A DNA stretch of 64,000 nt from Microbacter sp. GSS18 (GTDB lineage: Bacteria; Actinomycetota; Actinomycetes; Actinomycetales; Microbacteriaceae), in contig CP119753.1 in NCBI GenBank assembly GCA_029319145.1, positions 3,348,001-3,412,000 on the forward strand. Reading direction: 5' to 3'. Shown piece after piece: positions 19,306 through 28,487 of the stretch. Within the stretch, counting starts at the first letter, position 1. The number at the start of each line of letters is the position of its first letter. Under the pieces are notes generated by a model that saw nothing but the letters and a program-made list of their open reading frames with translations, was not told the DNA's origin and searched no databases. A program made the position numbers and the translations under genes.

Positions 19306-20921
19306 GCGAGGCCGACGCCCCCGGACCGCCGGCGCCGCCGCCGACGCTCGTGCGCTCGCCGCTCAGCGACGGCGAGTGGCACCGGATGCATCCGCTCACG
19401 CCCCTGATGCGCGGTGGGCTGTTCCTGCTGGTGATCGGCGGCTTCGTCGTGGCGAACATGCGGGATCGCCTCATGGCCGTCTTCGTGCCGTGGATGCTGC
19501 CGGATTCGCCCGAAGACGAGATCCCCGACTTCGGCGGAGGCGGCGATCCCATCGACTTCGTCATCGCCAACAACCTCTACCTCGTCGCCCTGCTGGTGGT
19601 GCTGGCCGTCCTGACGGTGCTGGTCGGCGGCTTCTACCTGTCGTGGCGCTTCCACTCGTTCCGCATCACGGGCGACGACGTCGAGGTGCGGCGGGGCATC
19701 CTCAACCGCACGCAGCGGCGCGCGCCGCTGGACCGCGTGCAGGGCGTGAACCTCACGCGGCCGATGATCGCGCGGCTGTTCGGGATGGCCAAGCTCGAGG
19801 TGGTCGGCGCAGGCGCCGACGCGAACGTGAAGCTGGAGTACCTCTCGACGGCCAACGCCGAGGCGGTGCGCGCCGACATCCTGCGCCTGGCATCGGGACG
19901 ACAGCTCGGCACGTCCACCGCCGACGGCGCGCGCACGCCGGCCACCTCGCCGGTGGCGGCCCTCGGTCAGACCGTCGGGCGAGGCGTCACCGGCTTGATC
20001 CAAGGCGACGAGCCCGAGGTCGACGAGCCCGAGTCGGTCGTCCACATCCCTCTCGGGCGCCTGATCGCGTCGCATGTGATCAGCCCCGGCACGGTGTGGC
20101 TCCTCGCCGCGCTGACCGCGATCATCGTCGGCGTCGTCAACAGCACGCCGTGGCTCCTGGTCGGCTTCCTCCCGGCCCTCATCGGCTTCGGCGTGTACTG
20201 GGTGCGGTCGATCACCCGGTCGATGCGGTACGCCATCGCACCGACACCGGACGGGGTGCGCATCACGTTCGGGCTCCTCACGACGGTGACCGAGATCGTC
20301 CCGCCCGGCCGCGTGCACGCGATCGAGGTGTCGCAGTCGATCCTCTGGCGCCCCGCGGGCTGGTGGACCGTGACCGTCAATCGCCTCTCCGGATCGAGCT
20401 CGGGCGACGGCAACGCCGAGCAATTCGCCACCGTGCTGCCGGTCGGCACGCGCGATGACGTCGAGCAGGTGCTGCGCCTGCTGCTGCCGGATCTGCCGGA
20501 GAGCACGTGGCCCGAGGTGTTCCGTCACGGGATTCTCGGGCCCCAGGCCGACGACCCGTACACCAACACCCCCGGACGCGCGCGCCTGCTCCGGCCGCTT
20601 TCGTGGCGCCGGAACGGAGTCCTGACCAAGCCCGACGTCCTGCTCCTGCGTCGCGGCATCGTCTGGCGCCGGCTCAGCATCCTGCCGCTGGCGCGGCTGC
20701 AGTCGATCGGGGTGTCGCAGGGGCCGCTCGCCCGCGCACTGTCCGTCGCCGGCATCCGCGCGCACACCATCACCGGACGCGTCTCGACCTCGCTCGGGGC
20801 GATCGACCGGGATGCCGCGCTGGGCGTGTTCGACGACGTGGAGTCGGGCGTGCTCGCGGCCGCGGCATCCGATCGCACCCACCGCTGGGCGGGGGAAGAC
20901 AGCGGACACGACCAGGGCTGA
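19302..20921 (+). CDS. Bacterial PH domain protein (YdbT-like, multiple PH repeats)
   Basis: A 539-residue membrane protein with three bPH2 units, near residues 110-200 (RRGILNRTQRRAPLDRVQGV), 300-395 and 440-515 (RRGIVWRRLSILPLARLQSI), interleaved with pairs of hydrophobic helices. The repeated RRGI...R.P..R.Q motif shows the units are homologous and also resemble the upstream protein. GTG 19302 overlaps the upstream stop; an in-frame extension upstream to 18852 lies inside that gene. The family is linked to resistance to certain antimicrobial peptides in Bacillus; the role here is unknown. Confidence 0.85.
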   Translation: MSEADAPGPPAPPPTLVRSPLSDGEWHRMHPLTPLMRGGLFLLVIGGFVVANMRDRLMAVFVPWMLPDSPEDEIPDFGGGGDPIDFVIANNLYLVALLVVLAVLTVLVGGFYLSWRFHSFRITGDDVEVRRGILNRTQRRAPLDRVQGVNLTRPMIARLFGMAKLEVVGAGADANVKLEYLSTANAEAVRADILRLASGRQLGTSTADGARTPATSPVAALGQTVGRGVTGLIQGDEPEVDEPESVVHIPLGRLIASHVISPGTVWLLAALTAIIVGVVNSTPWLLVGFLPALIGFGVYWVRSITRSMRYAIAPTPDGVRITFGLLTTVTEIVPPGRVHAIEVSQSILWRPAGWWTVTVNRLSGSSSGDGNAEQFATVLPVGTRDDVEQVLRLLLPDLPESTWPEVFRHGILGPQADDPYTNTPGRARLLRPLSWRRNGVLTKPDVLLLRRGIVWRRLSILPLARLQSIGVSQGPLARALSVAGIRAHTITGRVSTSLGAIDRDAALGVFDDVESGVLAAAASDRTHRWAGEDSGHDQG

Positions 20922-21068
20922 GCGCGGGAGATCGCCCGAAGACGGGTGTTCCCACCCATGCGGCGGCGGCCGCGGTGGAGTCATCGTGCGAGTGCGGAAC
21001 ACGCCGCATCGGAGGGCGTGTGATGCATCCCTGAGGACGCCGGGCCGGGCGGCCGGTAGCATCGTCGG

Positions 21069-21779
21069 ATGCTTCGCTCCGCCCGCCTCGGTGTCGGGAT
21101 CATCGGCGCCGGACGCGTCGGCCCCGTCATCGGCGCCGCCCTCGCCGGGGCGGGGCACGCACTGACCGGCATCACCGCGGGGTCCGATCCCGATCGTGTC
21201 GAGGCGGTCCTGCCCGGTGTCCCGGTGCTCGCCGCAGACGAGATCCTGCGACGCAGCGAGCTCGTCGTCATCGCCGTCCCGACCGCCCGGCTCGAGGGAC
21301 TCGTCGCGGGCCTGGCCGACCTCGGCGCGTGGCAGCCCGGCCAGCTCGTCCTGCACACGGACGCCGCCTTCGGGGCCGGTGTGCTCGCGCCCGCCGCGGC
21401 GCGCGGGGCCATCCCGCTGGCGATCCATCCGGCGATCGCGTTCACGGGAACGAGCATGGACCTGCGGCAGCTCACGAACGCCTTCGCGGCCGTGACCGCG
21501 CCGGGACCCGTCCTGCCGATCGCCCAGGCGCTGGCGGTCGAACTCGGGTGCGAGCCGATCGTCGTCGCCGAGGAGGACCGCGCGGCCTACGCCGAGGCGA
21601 TCTCGACCGCGACGGCGTTCTCGCGATCGATCGTGGGCCAGGCGACCGATCTGCTCGCACGAGCGGGCGTGCCCGAACCCGGGCTCTACCTGTCGTCCCT
21701 GGTTCATTCGACGATCGACCATGCCTTGGCAGAAGCCAGCGGCGCGACGGTCGAGCTGCCGCCGTCGGACGACGAGTGA
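21069..21779 (+). CDS. Rossmann-fold DUF2520 protein
   Basis: A 236-residue dehydrogenase-like protein. VGIIGAGRVGPVIGAALAGAGH is the NAD(P)-binding loop, and AIHPAIAFTG lies in the DUF2520 part. Relatives are often encoded just before panC and may act in pantothenate or redox metabolism, without a proven reaction. Here no panC follows; lysS comes next after 80 bases. ATG start, preceded by 147 bases of non-coding sequence. Confidence 0.83.
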   Translation: MLRSARLGVGIIGAGRVGPVIGAALAGAGHALTGITAGSDPDRVEAVLPGVPVLAADEILRRSELVVIAVPTARLEGLVAGLADLGAWQPGQLVLHTDAAFGAGVLAPAAARGAIPLAIHPAIAFTGTSMDLRQLTNAFAAVTAPGPVLPIAQALAVELGCEPIVVAEEDRAAYAEAISTATAFSRSIVGQATDLLARAGVPEPGLYLSSLVHSTIDHALAEASGATVELPPSDDE

Positions 21780-21859
21780 CCGACGGCTGAGCCGCTCTCG
21801 GTTTCGCGGGTCCGCTCGCCGGTAGACTTGGTCGGTCTGTCCCGAGGAGCCCTGACACG

Positions 21860-23386
21860 ATGACCGATTCCGCCGCGCCCGCCCCCGCCGACAACGAGCC
21901 GACCGAAGACGAGGTCTTCGAGCAGAAGGCCGTCCGTCTGGCCAAGCGCGAGCGACTGATCGCGGAGCGCGCGGACGCCGCCGGCGGCGCCTACCCGGTC
22001 GCGCTCCCGATCACCGACACGATCCCGGCGCTGCGTGAGACGTACGGCGACCTCGAGGCGGGGGCCGAGACCGGCGTGACCGCCGCCGTCGCGGGCCGTG
22101 TGGTCTTCAGCCGCAACACCGGCAAGCTGTGCTTCGCGAGCCTGCAGTCCGGCGACGGCAGCCGCATCCAGGCGATGGTGTCGCTGGCGAACGTCGGCGA
22201 CGAGTCGCTGCAGGCATGGAAGGACCTCGTCGACCTCGGCGACCACGTGTTCGTCACGGGCGAGGTCATCTCGAGCCGCCGCGGCGAGCTGTCGATCATG
22301 GTGTCGGAGTGGCAGATCGCTTCGAAGGCGGTGCTCCCGCTGCCGAACATGTACGCCGAGCTCAGCGAGGAGAGCCGCGTGCGCTCTCGCTTCCTCGACC
22401 TCATCGTCCGCGATCAGGCCCGCGAGACCGTCGTCGCCCGCGCGAAGGTCAACGCGAGCCTGCGCGCCACGTTCGCGTCGCGGGACTTCACCGAGGTCGA
22501 GACCCCGATGCTGCAGGTGCAGCACGGCGGGGCATCCGCTCGGCCCTTCATCACGCGCTCGAACGCCTTCGACGCCGACCTCTACCTGCGCATCGCCCCC
22601 GAGCTCTACCTCAAGCGCGCTGTCGTCGGCGGCATCGACCGCGTGTTCGAGATCAACCGCAACTTCCGCAACGAAGGCGCCGACTCGACCCACAGCCCCG
22701 AGTTCGCGATGCTCGAGGCGTACCAGGCCTACACCGACTACAACGGCATCGCCGACCTCACGCAGGCGCTGATCCAGGATGCCGCCGTGGCCGTCGCCGG
22801 ATCCACCACGGTCACCTGGGCCGACGGCACCGAGTACGACCTGGGCGGCGACTGGGACCGCCTGTCGATGTACGAGTCGCTGTCGGCTGCGGCCGGTCGC
22901 GAGATCACGCCCGAGACACCGCTCGACGAGCTGCGCGCCATCGCCGCGGCCGAGGGCGTCGAAGAGCCGCCGCACGTCATCCACGGCAAGCTGGTCGAAG
23001 AGCTGTGGGAGCACTTCGTCAAGGGCGGCCTGACGCGCCCGACCTTCGTGATGGACTTCCCGCTGGACACCAGCCCGCTCGTGCGCGAGCACCGCTCGAT
23101 CCCGGGCGTCGTCGAGAAGTGGGACCTCTACGTCCGCGGCTTCGAACTGGCCACCGGCTACTCCGAGCTGGTCGACCCGGTCATCCAGCGCGAGCGCTTC
23201 GTCGAGCAGGCGAAGCTCGCCGCCCGCGGCGACGTCGAGGCCATGCGCATCGATGAGGAGTTCCTGCGGGCCCTCGAGCACGGCATGCCGCCGACGGGCG
23301 GCATGGGCATGGGGATCGACCGACTGCTGATGGCGATCACGGGCCTGGGCATCCGCGAGACGATCCTCTTCCCGCTCGTCAAGTAG
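21860..23386 (+). CDS. lysS: Lysine--tRNA ligase, class II
   Basis: A 508-residue class IIb synthetase. The N-terminal OB anticodon-binding fold spans about residues 70-180. The catalytic core has motif 2 (FEINRNFRNEGADSTHSPEF) and motif 3 (GMGMGIDRLLMAITG). The N-terminal 40 residues are acidic and actinobacterial in style. It charges tRNA-Lys; no second domain fusion is seen. ATG with an upstream CGAGGAG site. Confidence 0.94.
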   Translation: MTDSAAPAPADNEPTEDEVFEQKAVRLAKRERLIAERADAAGGAYPVALPITDTIPALRETYGDLEAGAETGVTAAVAGRVVFSRNTGKLCFASLQSGDGSRIQAMVSLANVGDESLQAWKDLVDLGDHVFVTGEVISSRRGELSIMVSEWQIASKAVLPLPNMYAELSEESRVRSRFLDLIVRDQARETVVARAKVNASLRATFASRDFTEVETPMLQVQHGGASARPFITRSNAFDADLYLRIAPELYLKRAVVGGIDRVFEINRNFRNEGADSTHSPEFAMLEAYQAYTDYNGIADLTQALIQDAAVAVAGSTTVTWADGTEYDLGGDWDRLSMYESLSAAAGREITPETPLDELRAIAAAEGVEEPPHVIHGKLVEELWEHFVKGGLTRPTFVMDFPLDTSPLVREHRSIPGVVEKWDLYVRGFELATGYSELVDPVIQRERFVEQAKLAARGDVEAMRIDEEFLRALEHGMPPTGGMGMGIDRLLMAITGLGIRETILFPLVK

Positions 23387-23526
23387 GCGGGCGGATGCGC
23401 GTCCGGCGGGAAGAATTCCTGCACCGGGACCGGGAAATCCAGAATTTACCTCTCGTTCGGATCGAATCCTCCGCAAGGGGGGCGGGGTCCGATAGCGTCG
23501 GCCCGAGCCACTACCGAGGAGTGTTC

Positions 23527-26500
23527 GTGCCCGTGAAACGCCGTGCCACCGCAGTCGCCGCAGCCGCCATCGTCTCGATCGGACTCATCGGCGCCCCACC
23601 AGCCCACGCGGCCACCGGGGATCCGGTCCTCATCAACGAAGCCCTGATGAGCACGACGGGGTCGGACGTCGAGTATCTCGAGCTGTACGGCACGCCGGGC
23701 GCGTCGCTCGCGGGACTGAGCATCCTGGTGGTCGAGGGCAACGCGGGCACCTCGCAGGGTGAGATCGATCGTCGGCTCGATCTTCCCTCGGACGCGGTCC
23801 TCGGCGACAACGGCTACTACCTGCTCGGCAACGCCAGCGTGGCGGCCCAGTACGGCGTCACGCCCGATCTCGGTCTGGCCGGAGACTTCTTCGAGAACAG
23901 CAGCTCGACCGTCGCGCTCGTCGAGACGACCTCCCTCGGCGGCAAGGACGTCGGCGACTCGGTCGTCGGGGACGCGGCGATCGTCGTCCGCGACGGCTTC
24001 GCGAGCGTCGACGCCACTGCCAGCACGACGTACTTCGGTGTTCCCGTCCTCGGGCCGGATGGGGGCTTCTTCCCCGCCGGGTGGGGGCGGACGACGGCCG
24101 GCGTCGACACCGACACCGCCGGCGACTGGACGCTGCTGAACTTCACCCTGGGATCCCCGAACGACCCGACCGCGGGGACGTTCGCGGCTCCGGCCTCGCC
24201 GCTCGTCATCAACGCGGCGCTCGTCTCGACCGTCGGCAGCGACCCCGAGTACATCGAGCTGTTCGGCGAGCCCGGCACGAGCCTCGACGGTCTCGCCGTG
24301 GTCGGCATCGAGAGCGATGCGGGCGCGAGCAACGGGATCATCGACCACTACTACCCGTTCCCCTCGTACGCGAAGATCGGCGAGAACGGCTTCTACCTGC
24401 TCGGCAACGACCTCGTCGGCGGCACGTTCGGCATCCTGCCGAACCAGTCGATCCCGCAGAACGGCCTCGAGAACTCCTCGCTCACACTCGGGATCGTCTC
24501 GGTCGCGGACCTGGGCGGCGCCGATGCCGGCGACGCCCTGCCGAGCGGTGTGGCCGCGCTCGATGCGGTCGGCATCACCGACGGCGGCGCGAGCGACTCG
24601 TTCTTCCTCGGCGCTCCGGTCGTCGGCCCCGACGGCTCGTTCCTGCCCGCCGGAGTCCGCCGTGTGAGCGACGGCGTCGACACCGACACGGTCGCCGACT
24701 GGGACATCCTCGTCTTCAACCCGGCCGACGCCGAGATCAACACCCCCACCGCGGGCACCGGCGACACCGGCGCGCCGGCCGAGGTCTCCATCCACGAGGT
24801 GCAGGGCGCGGGTGCGTCGTCGCCGCTCGTGGGCGAGGCCGTGACCGTCGAGGCCGTCGTCGTCGGCGACCACGAGGGGTCGTCGCCGACTCTGCGCGGG
24901 TTCTTCCTGCAGGAGGAGGACGCCGACGCCGACGGCGACCCGGCCACGTCCGAGGGCGTGTTCGTCTTCAACGGCAGCAGCGACTCGGTGTCGCTGGGCG
25001 ATCAGGTGAAGGTCACCGGCGTCGTCTCGGAGTACTTCGGCATGACGCAGATCAGCGCGAGCGAGATCGAGGTGCTCGACTCGGGCGTCGAGCTGCCCAC
25101 CCCCGCCACCATCGAGTTCCCGCTCTCGTCGGTCGACGCCCTCGAGGCGTACGAGGGCATGATCGGCACGCTGCCGCAGGAGCTGGTCGTGTCGGAGTAC
25201 TTCAACTACGACCGCTTCGGCGACGTCGTCGTCGCGCTGCCCTCGCTGGAGGGCACCGACCGCGTCATGAACCCGACGGCGGTGTACGCGCCCGACAGCC
25301 CCGAGGCCGCCGAGCTTCGCGACGTCAACCTGCGCAGCCGGATCACGATCGACGACGGCAGCACGGCGTCGAATCCCGACGTCAACGTCCACCCCATCAA
25401 CCGGGAGCCGTTCAGCCTGGACAACTCGTTCCGCGGCGGGGACTCCGTGACGGGTCTCACGGGGCCGATCTTCTTCTCGTTCGACCTGTACCGGATCCTG
25501 CCGTACGGCGACGGGGCCGGGTACACGGAGTACTCGCAGACCGAGGCGCCGGCCGAGCCGGAAGCCGTCGGCGGCGACCTGCGGGTCGCGTCGCTCAACG
25601 CTCTGAACTACTTCGTGTCGCTCGACACCGCAGACACGTGCGGTCCCACCCAGGACCAGGACTGCCGTGGAGCCGACGACCGTGAGGAGTTCGAGCGTCA
25701 GCACGCGAAGCTCATGAACGCCCTCGTCGGCCTCGACGCGGACGTGGTCGGCCTCGTCGAGATCGAGAACACGCCGGGCGTGGAGGCGCTCGCCACGATC
25801 GTCGACGGCGAGGACGGCCCGGATGGCGACGGCAGCGGGCTGGCAGGCCTGAACGACGTCCTCGGCGAGGGCACGTACGGCTACATCGCCGCCGGCACCG
25901 ACTCGGTGGTCGGGACCGACGCGATCAAGACGGGCGTCATCTACCGCACCGGTGCCGTGACGCCGTACGGCGCGTCGGCCGTGCTCGATACCCCCGAGTT
26001 CCTCAACCCGCTCGGCGCGGACACCGACAAGAACCGCGCCGCCGTCGCGCAGTCGTTCGTCGAGAACGCGTCCGGCGAGGTGTTCTCGGTCGCCGTGAAC
26101 CACCTGAAGTCGAAGGGATCGGAGTGCGACGAGCCGGGCGAGGGCGGCCTCACCGGCAGCTGCAACGACACGCGAACCGCCGCGGCGGGCGTGCTGGCGG
26201 ACTGGATCGCCGGAGACCCGACCGGCAGCGGCGACGCTGACTGGCTGATCCTGGGCGACCTGAACTCCTACGACAAGGAGGAACCGATCGTGGCCCTGCA
26301 GGACGCCGGGTTCGCCGACCTGATCGGGGACTACCAGGGCGAGTACGCCTACAGCTACGTGTTCGACGGCGAGGTCGGCTACCTCGACTACGTCATGTCG
26401 AGCCAGACGCTGACCGGCCAGGTGACCGGCGCGACCGAGTGGCACATCAATGCCGACGAGCCCGACATCCTGGACTACGACACGAGCTTCAGGTCGTCGA

Positions 26501-26922
26501 CCCAGCAGACGTTCTTCGACGCGAGCACGCCGTTCCGCGCGTCCGACCACGATGCGGCGCTGATCGGGCTCGACCTCGACGGCGGACTCGGCTCGTTCGC
26601 CATCGAGGCGGACCCGGGCGAGATCTTCCCGCCCAACCACCGGATGCGTGACATCACGCTGACGGTGGACCCCGACGACCTGGCCGTGACGGCGATCTCG
26701 GCGGTGTCGTCCGAGGCCGACTGCTGCCTCGACGAGAACGACGTGCCGAACGACATCGCCATCAGCGACGGCGAGATCGCGGTCCGGGCCGAGCGCTACG
26801 CCAAGGAGGGGCGCACCTACACGATCACGGCCGCCGTCACCGACGGGACGCAGGTCGTCCTCGACGACGTCGAGGTCGTGGTCTCCCACGACCGCGGCCG
26901 CGGTCGCGGTCGCGCGCTGTAG
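23527..26922 (+). CDS. Large secreted ExeM/NucH-type endonuclease
   Basis: A ~1131-residue exported nuclease. GTG 23527 fits the CGAGGAG site best; 23521 and 23533 are alternatives. A Sec signal peptide covers about residues 1-27 (to PPAHA). Two homologous lamin-tail-like domains follow, near 30-215 and 215-415 (LINEALMSTTGSDVEYLELYG and LVINAALVSTVGSDPEYIEL). An OB-like ExeM domain is near 415-670, then the endonuclease/exonuclease/phosphatase domain near 680-1020, with LVEIEN, NHLKSKGSECDE, LGDLNSYDKEEP and a final SDHDA. An ~80-residue Ig-like C-terminal domain ends in GRGRGRAL. Likely roles are extracellular DNA degradation for nutrients or biofilm release. It ends in a hairpin shared with the convergent gene. 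Confidence 0.85.
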   Translation: MPVKRRATAVAAAAIVSIGLIGAPPAHAATGDPVLINEALMSTTGSDVEYLELYGTPGASLAGLSILVVEGNAGTSQGEIDRRLDLPSDAVLGDNGYYLLGNASVAAQYGVTPDLGLAGDFFENSSSTVALVETTSLGGKDVGDSVVGDAAIVVRDGFASVDATASTTYFGVPVLGPDGGFFPAGWGRTTAGVDTDTAGDWTLLNFTLGSPNDPTAGTFAAPASPLVINAALVSTVGSDPEYIELFGEPGTSLDGLAVVGIESDAGASNGIIDHYYPFPSYAKIGENGFYLLGNDLVGGTFGILPNQSIPQNGLENSSLTLGIVSVADLGGADAGDALPSGVAALDAVGITDGGASDSFFLGAPVVGPDGSFLPAGVRRVSDGVDTDTVADWDILVFNPADAEINTPTAGTGDTGAPAEVSIHEVQGAGASSPLVGEAVTVEAVVVGDHEGSSPTLRGFFLQEEDADADGDPATSEGVFVFNGSSDSVSLGDQVKVTGVVSEYFGMTQISASEIEVLDSGVELPTPATIEFPLSSVDALEAYEGMIGTLPQELVVSEYFNYDRFGDVVVALPSLEGTDRVMNPTAVYAPDSPEAAELRDVNLRSRITIDDGSTASNPDVNVHPINREPFSLDNSFRGGDSVTGLTGPIFFSFDLYRILPYGDGAGYTEYSQTEAPAEPEAVGGDLRVASLNALNYFVSLDTADTCGPTQDQDCRGADDREEFERQHAKLMNALVGLDADVVGLVEIENTPGVEALATIVDGEDGPDGDGSGLAGLNDVLGEGTYGYIAAGTDSVVGTDAIKTGVIYRTGAVTPYGASAVLDTPEFLNPLGADTDKNRAAVAQSFVENASGEVFSVAVNHLKSKGSECDEPGEGGLTGSCNDTRTAAAGVLADWIAGDPTGSGDADWLILGDLNSYDKEEPIVALQDAGFADLIGDYQGEYAYSYVFDGEVGYLDYVMSSQTLTGQVTGATEWHINADEPDILDYDTSFRSSTQQTFFDASTPFRASDHDAALIGLDLDGGLGSFAIEADPGEIFPPNHRMRDITLTVDPDDLAVTAISAVSSEADCCLDENDVPNDIAISDGEIAVRAERYAKEGRTYTITAAVTDGTQVVLDDVEVVVSHDRGRGRGRAL

Positions 26923-26933
26923 GCAGACCGTGC

Positions 26934-28118
26934 TCACCCGCCGGCGCCGTCGAACGGCGTCGGCGGGTGGGACGCGGACTCCGGCCGCCGGTCGAAGGCC
27001 CACTCCGGCAGATGGCCGGCGCCGACGAACGAGAGCACGATCTCGGCGAGGCCGTGCTCGGGCTCGATCCGGCGGGCCTGGTCCGCATAGTGCGCGGCGT
27101 GGGTGGACCGGCCGAGGGTCCACGACAGCCACCCGCACATGGCCAGCAACGGCGCGCGATCGCGCGGCCGTGTGCGTGACGCCAGCGCGCGCACGACGGA
27201 AAGCGCGGCGATCAGCCGGGCGGGTTCGGGCCGTGCTCCGTCGCCCCACATCCGCATCGCGAGATGGGCCGGGTACTCGGCGCCCTGCTCCCACCGCAGC
27301 TGCGCCTGGAGCGCCTCGTCGGCGTCGCGGACGTGGCCGCTCCACCCGACCAGAGCGATGTCGCGCAGCGCGGGCCGGCGCAGGCACCAGATGAGCGCGG
27401 CGCCCTCGTGCGGGTCGATGTGCTCCGCATCCCACTCCAGGGCGTCCTCGTAGAGCTGGGGCAGGTCGTCGAGCAGCAGCGATGCGACGAGGGCACGCGG
27501 ATCGATGCGCTCGTCACCGGGGCGACGCTCCCCGAAGGATCCGCGGTCGTCGCCGTCGCCTGGACCGCACACGACGTCGACGGCGCGCTCGAGGGCGGCC
27601 ATCGCCTGCTCGGCATCCGCCATCTCCGACGCATCGACCTCGGCCAGCCGAAGCCCGTCCTCCAGACCGTCGGCCGGCTCCGGCAGCCGTTCGAGCCCGT
27701 GCGGCACGGCATCCCCCAGCTCCGTCAGCGGACGCGCGACATCCGCGTCCGAGTAGGAGCCCCACCCGTCGTCGGCGACGCACAGCGCGTCGACGAGGCG
27801 CAGGCCGCTCGACGCGGTGCGGCGCGCGACCGCATCGGCCAGCGACCGGTGGGGCAGACCGCCCTCGGCGGATCCCGAGGCGTAGGCGACCAGGGCGACC
27901 CCGTCTGCCGTCGGCAGCCTGCACACCATGCCGACCAGTGTCGCGGCGAACCGGTCGACGTCGACGTCGGCGGCCGGCAGGTCGACGCGGAGCGCGCCCA
28001 GCGTGCGCTTGCCCTCGAAGGGCACGAGGACCGCGCTCTGCGAGGCATGGAACCCGAGCAGTCGCGGGACGAGGGACAGGAACTCCGCCGCACTCGCGGC
28101 CTTCACGATCGTGGTCAT
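26934..28118 (-). CDS. DUF4192 protein
   Basis: A 394-residue protein opening with MTTIVKAASAAEFLSLVPRLLGF and QSAVLVPFEGKRTLGALRVDLP, typical of the actinobacterial DUF4192 family. These look soluble and cytoplasmic and have no known activity. ATG 28118 is the start; the frame extends further upstream only by crossing the divergent promoter. The C-terminal third is helical, with repeat-like Ala/Arg segments (AHYADQARRIEPEHGLAEIV) suggestive of a TPR. It converges on the nuclease gene. Confidence 0.75.
   Translation of the reverse strand: MTTIVKAASAAEFLSLVPRLLGFHASQSAVLVPFEGKRTLGALRVDLPAADVDVDRFAATLVGMVCRLPTADGVALVAYASGSAEGGLPHRSLADAVARRTASSGLRLVDALCVADDGWGSYSDADVARPLTELGDAVPHGLERLPEPADGLEDGLRLAEVDASEMADAEQAMAALERAVDVVCGPGDGDDRGSFGERRPGDERIDPRALVASLLLDDLPQLYEDALEWDAEHIDPHEGAALIWCLRRPALRDIALVGWSGHVRDADEALQAQLRWEQGAEYPAHLAMRMWGDGARPEPARLIAALSVVRALASRTRPRDRAPLLAMCGWLSWTLGRSTHAAHYADQARRIEPEHGLAEIVLSFVGAGHLPEWAFDRRPESASHPPTPFDGAGG
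26935..26969. terminator. Bidirectional hairpin between nuclease and DUF4192 genes
   Basis: Arms of 16 bases (26935-26950 and 26954-26969) pair at 15 positions around a 3-base CGA loop. It lies 13 bases after the nuclease stop and covers the last codons of the convergent DUF4192 gene, so it can terminate both. Confidence 0.7.
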
Positions 28119-28223
28119 GGCAGGACTCTGGTCGACTCGCCGGGGCCGAGACCGTCGTTCCGCGGAATGGGGATGACGGCCGGGGTGGGGAGGAGACCCT
28201 GCGGGCCCGCGTATCATGGAGCC

Positions 28224-28436
28224 GTGGATGAATACTGGCTCGCCGTCGTGTGGTCGCTCCTGCCGACCGTCGTGGTGAGTCTGCTCTTCTGGTACGTGCT
28301 GCGCAGTGTCGTGCGCGCCGACCGGAACGAGCGCCGTGCCTACGCCAAGATCGAGGCCGCGGAGCGCGCCAAGCGCGGACTCCCGCCCGTGGGCGCTGCG
28401 GCATCCGACACGACGCCGGTCAGCGCCGAGAACTGA
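28224..28436 (+). CDS. Small membrane protein, conserved-looking
   Basis: A 70-residue protein starting at GTG 28224 (MDEYWLAVVW). One membrane helix (SLLPTVVVSLLFWYVLRSVV) is followed by a basic, charged cytoplasmic helix (RADRNERRAYAKIEAAERAK) and a short disordered tail. Short proteins of this type recur in Microbacteriaceae, but no function is known. It lies 52 bases ahead of cls in the same direction and could be co-transcribed. Confidence 0.7.
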   Translation: MDEYWLAVVWSLLPTVVVSLLFWYVLRSVVRADRNERRAYAKIEAAERAKRGLPPVGAAASDTTPVSAEN

Positions 28437-28487
28437 CACCCTCTCCCACTACGCTGGGCTCAGCCGGGCATTCGGGGGGAGGCGATC

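Noticed and set aside
23446..27435. A 1329-residue minus-strand ORF opposite the nuclease gene
   Set aside because: An antisense shadow. The plus-strand protein has a signal peptide and complete catalytic motifs.
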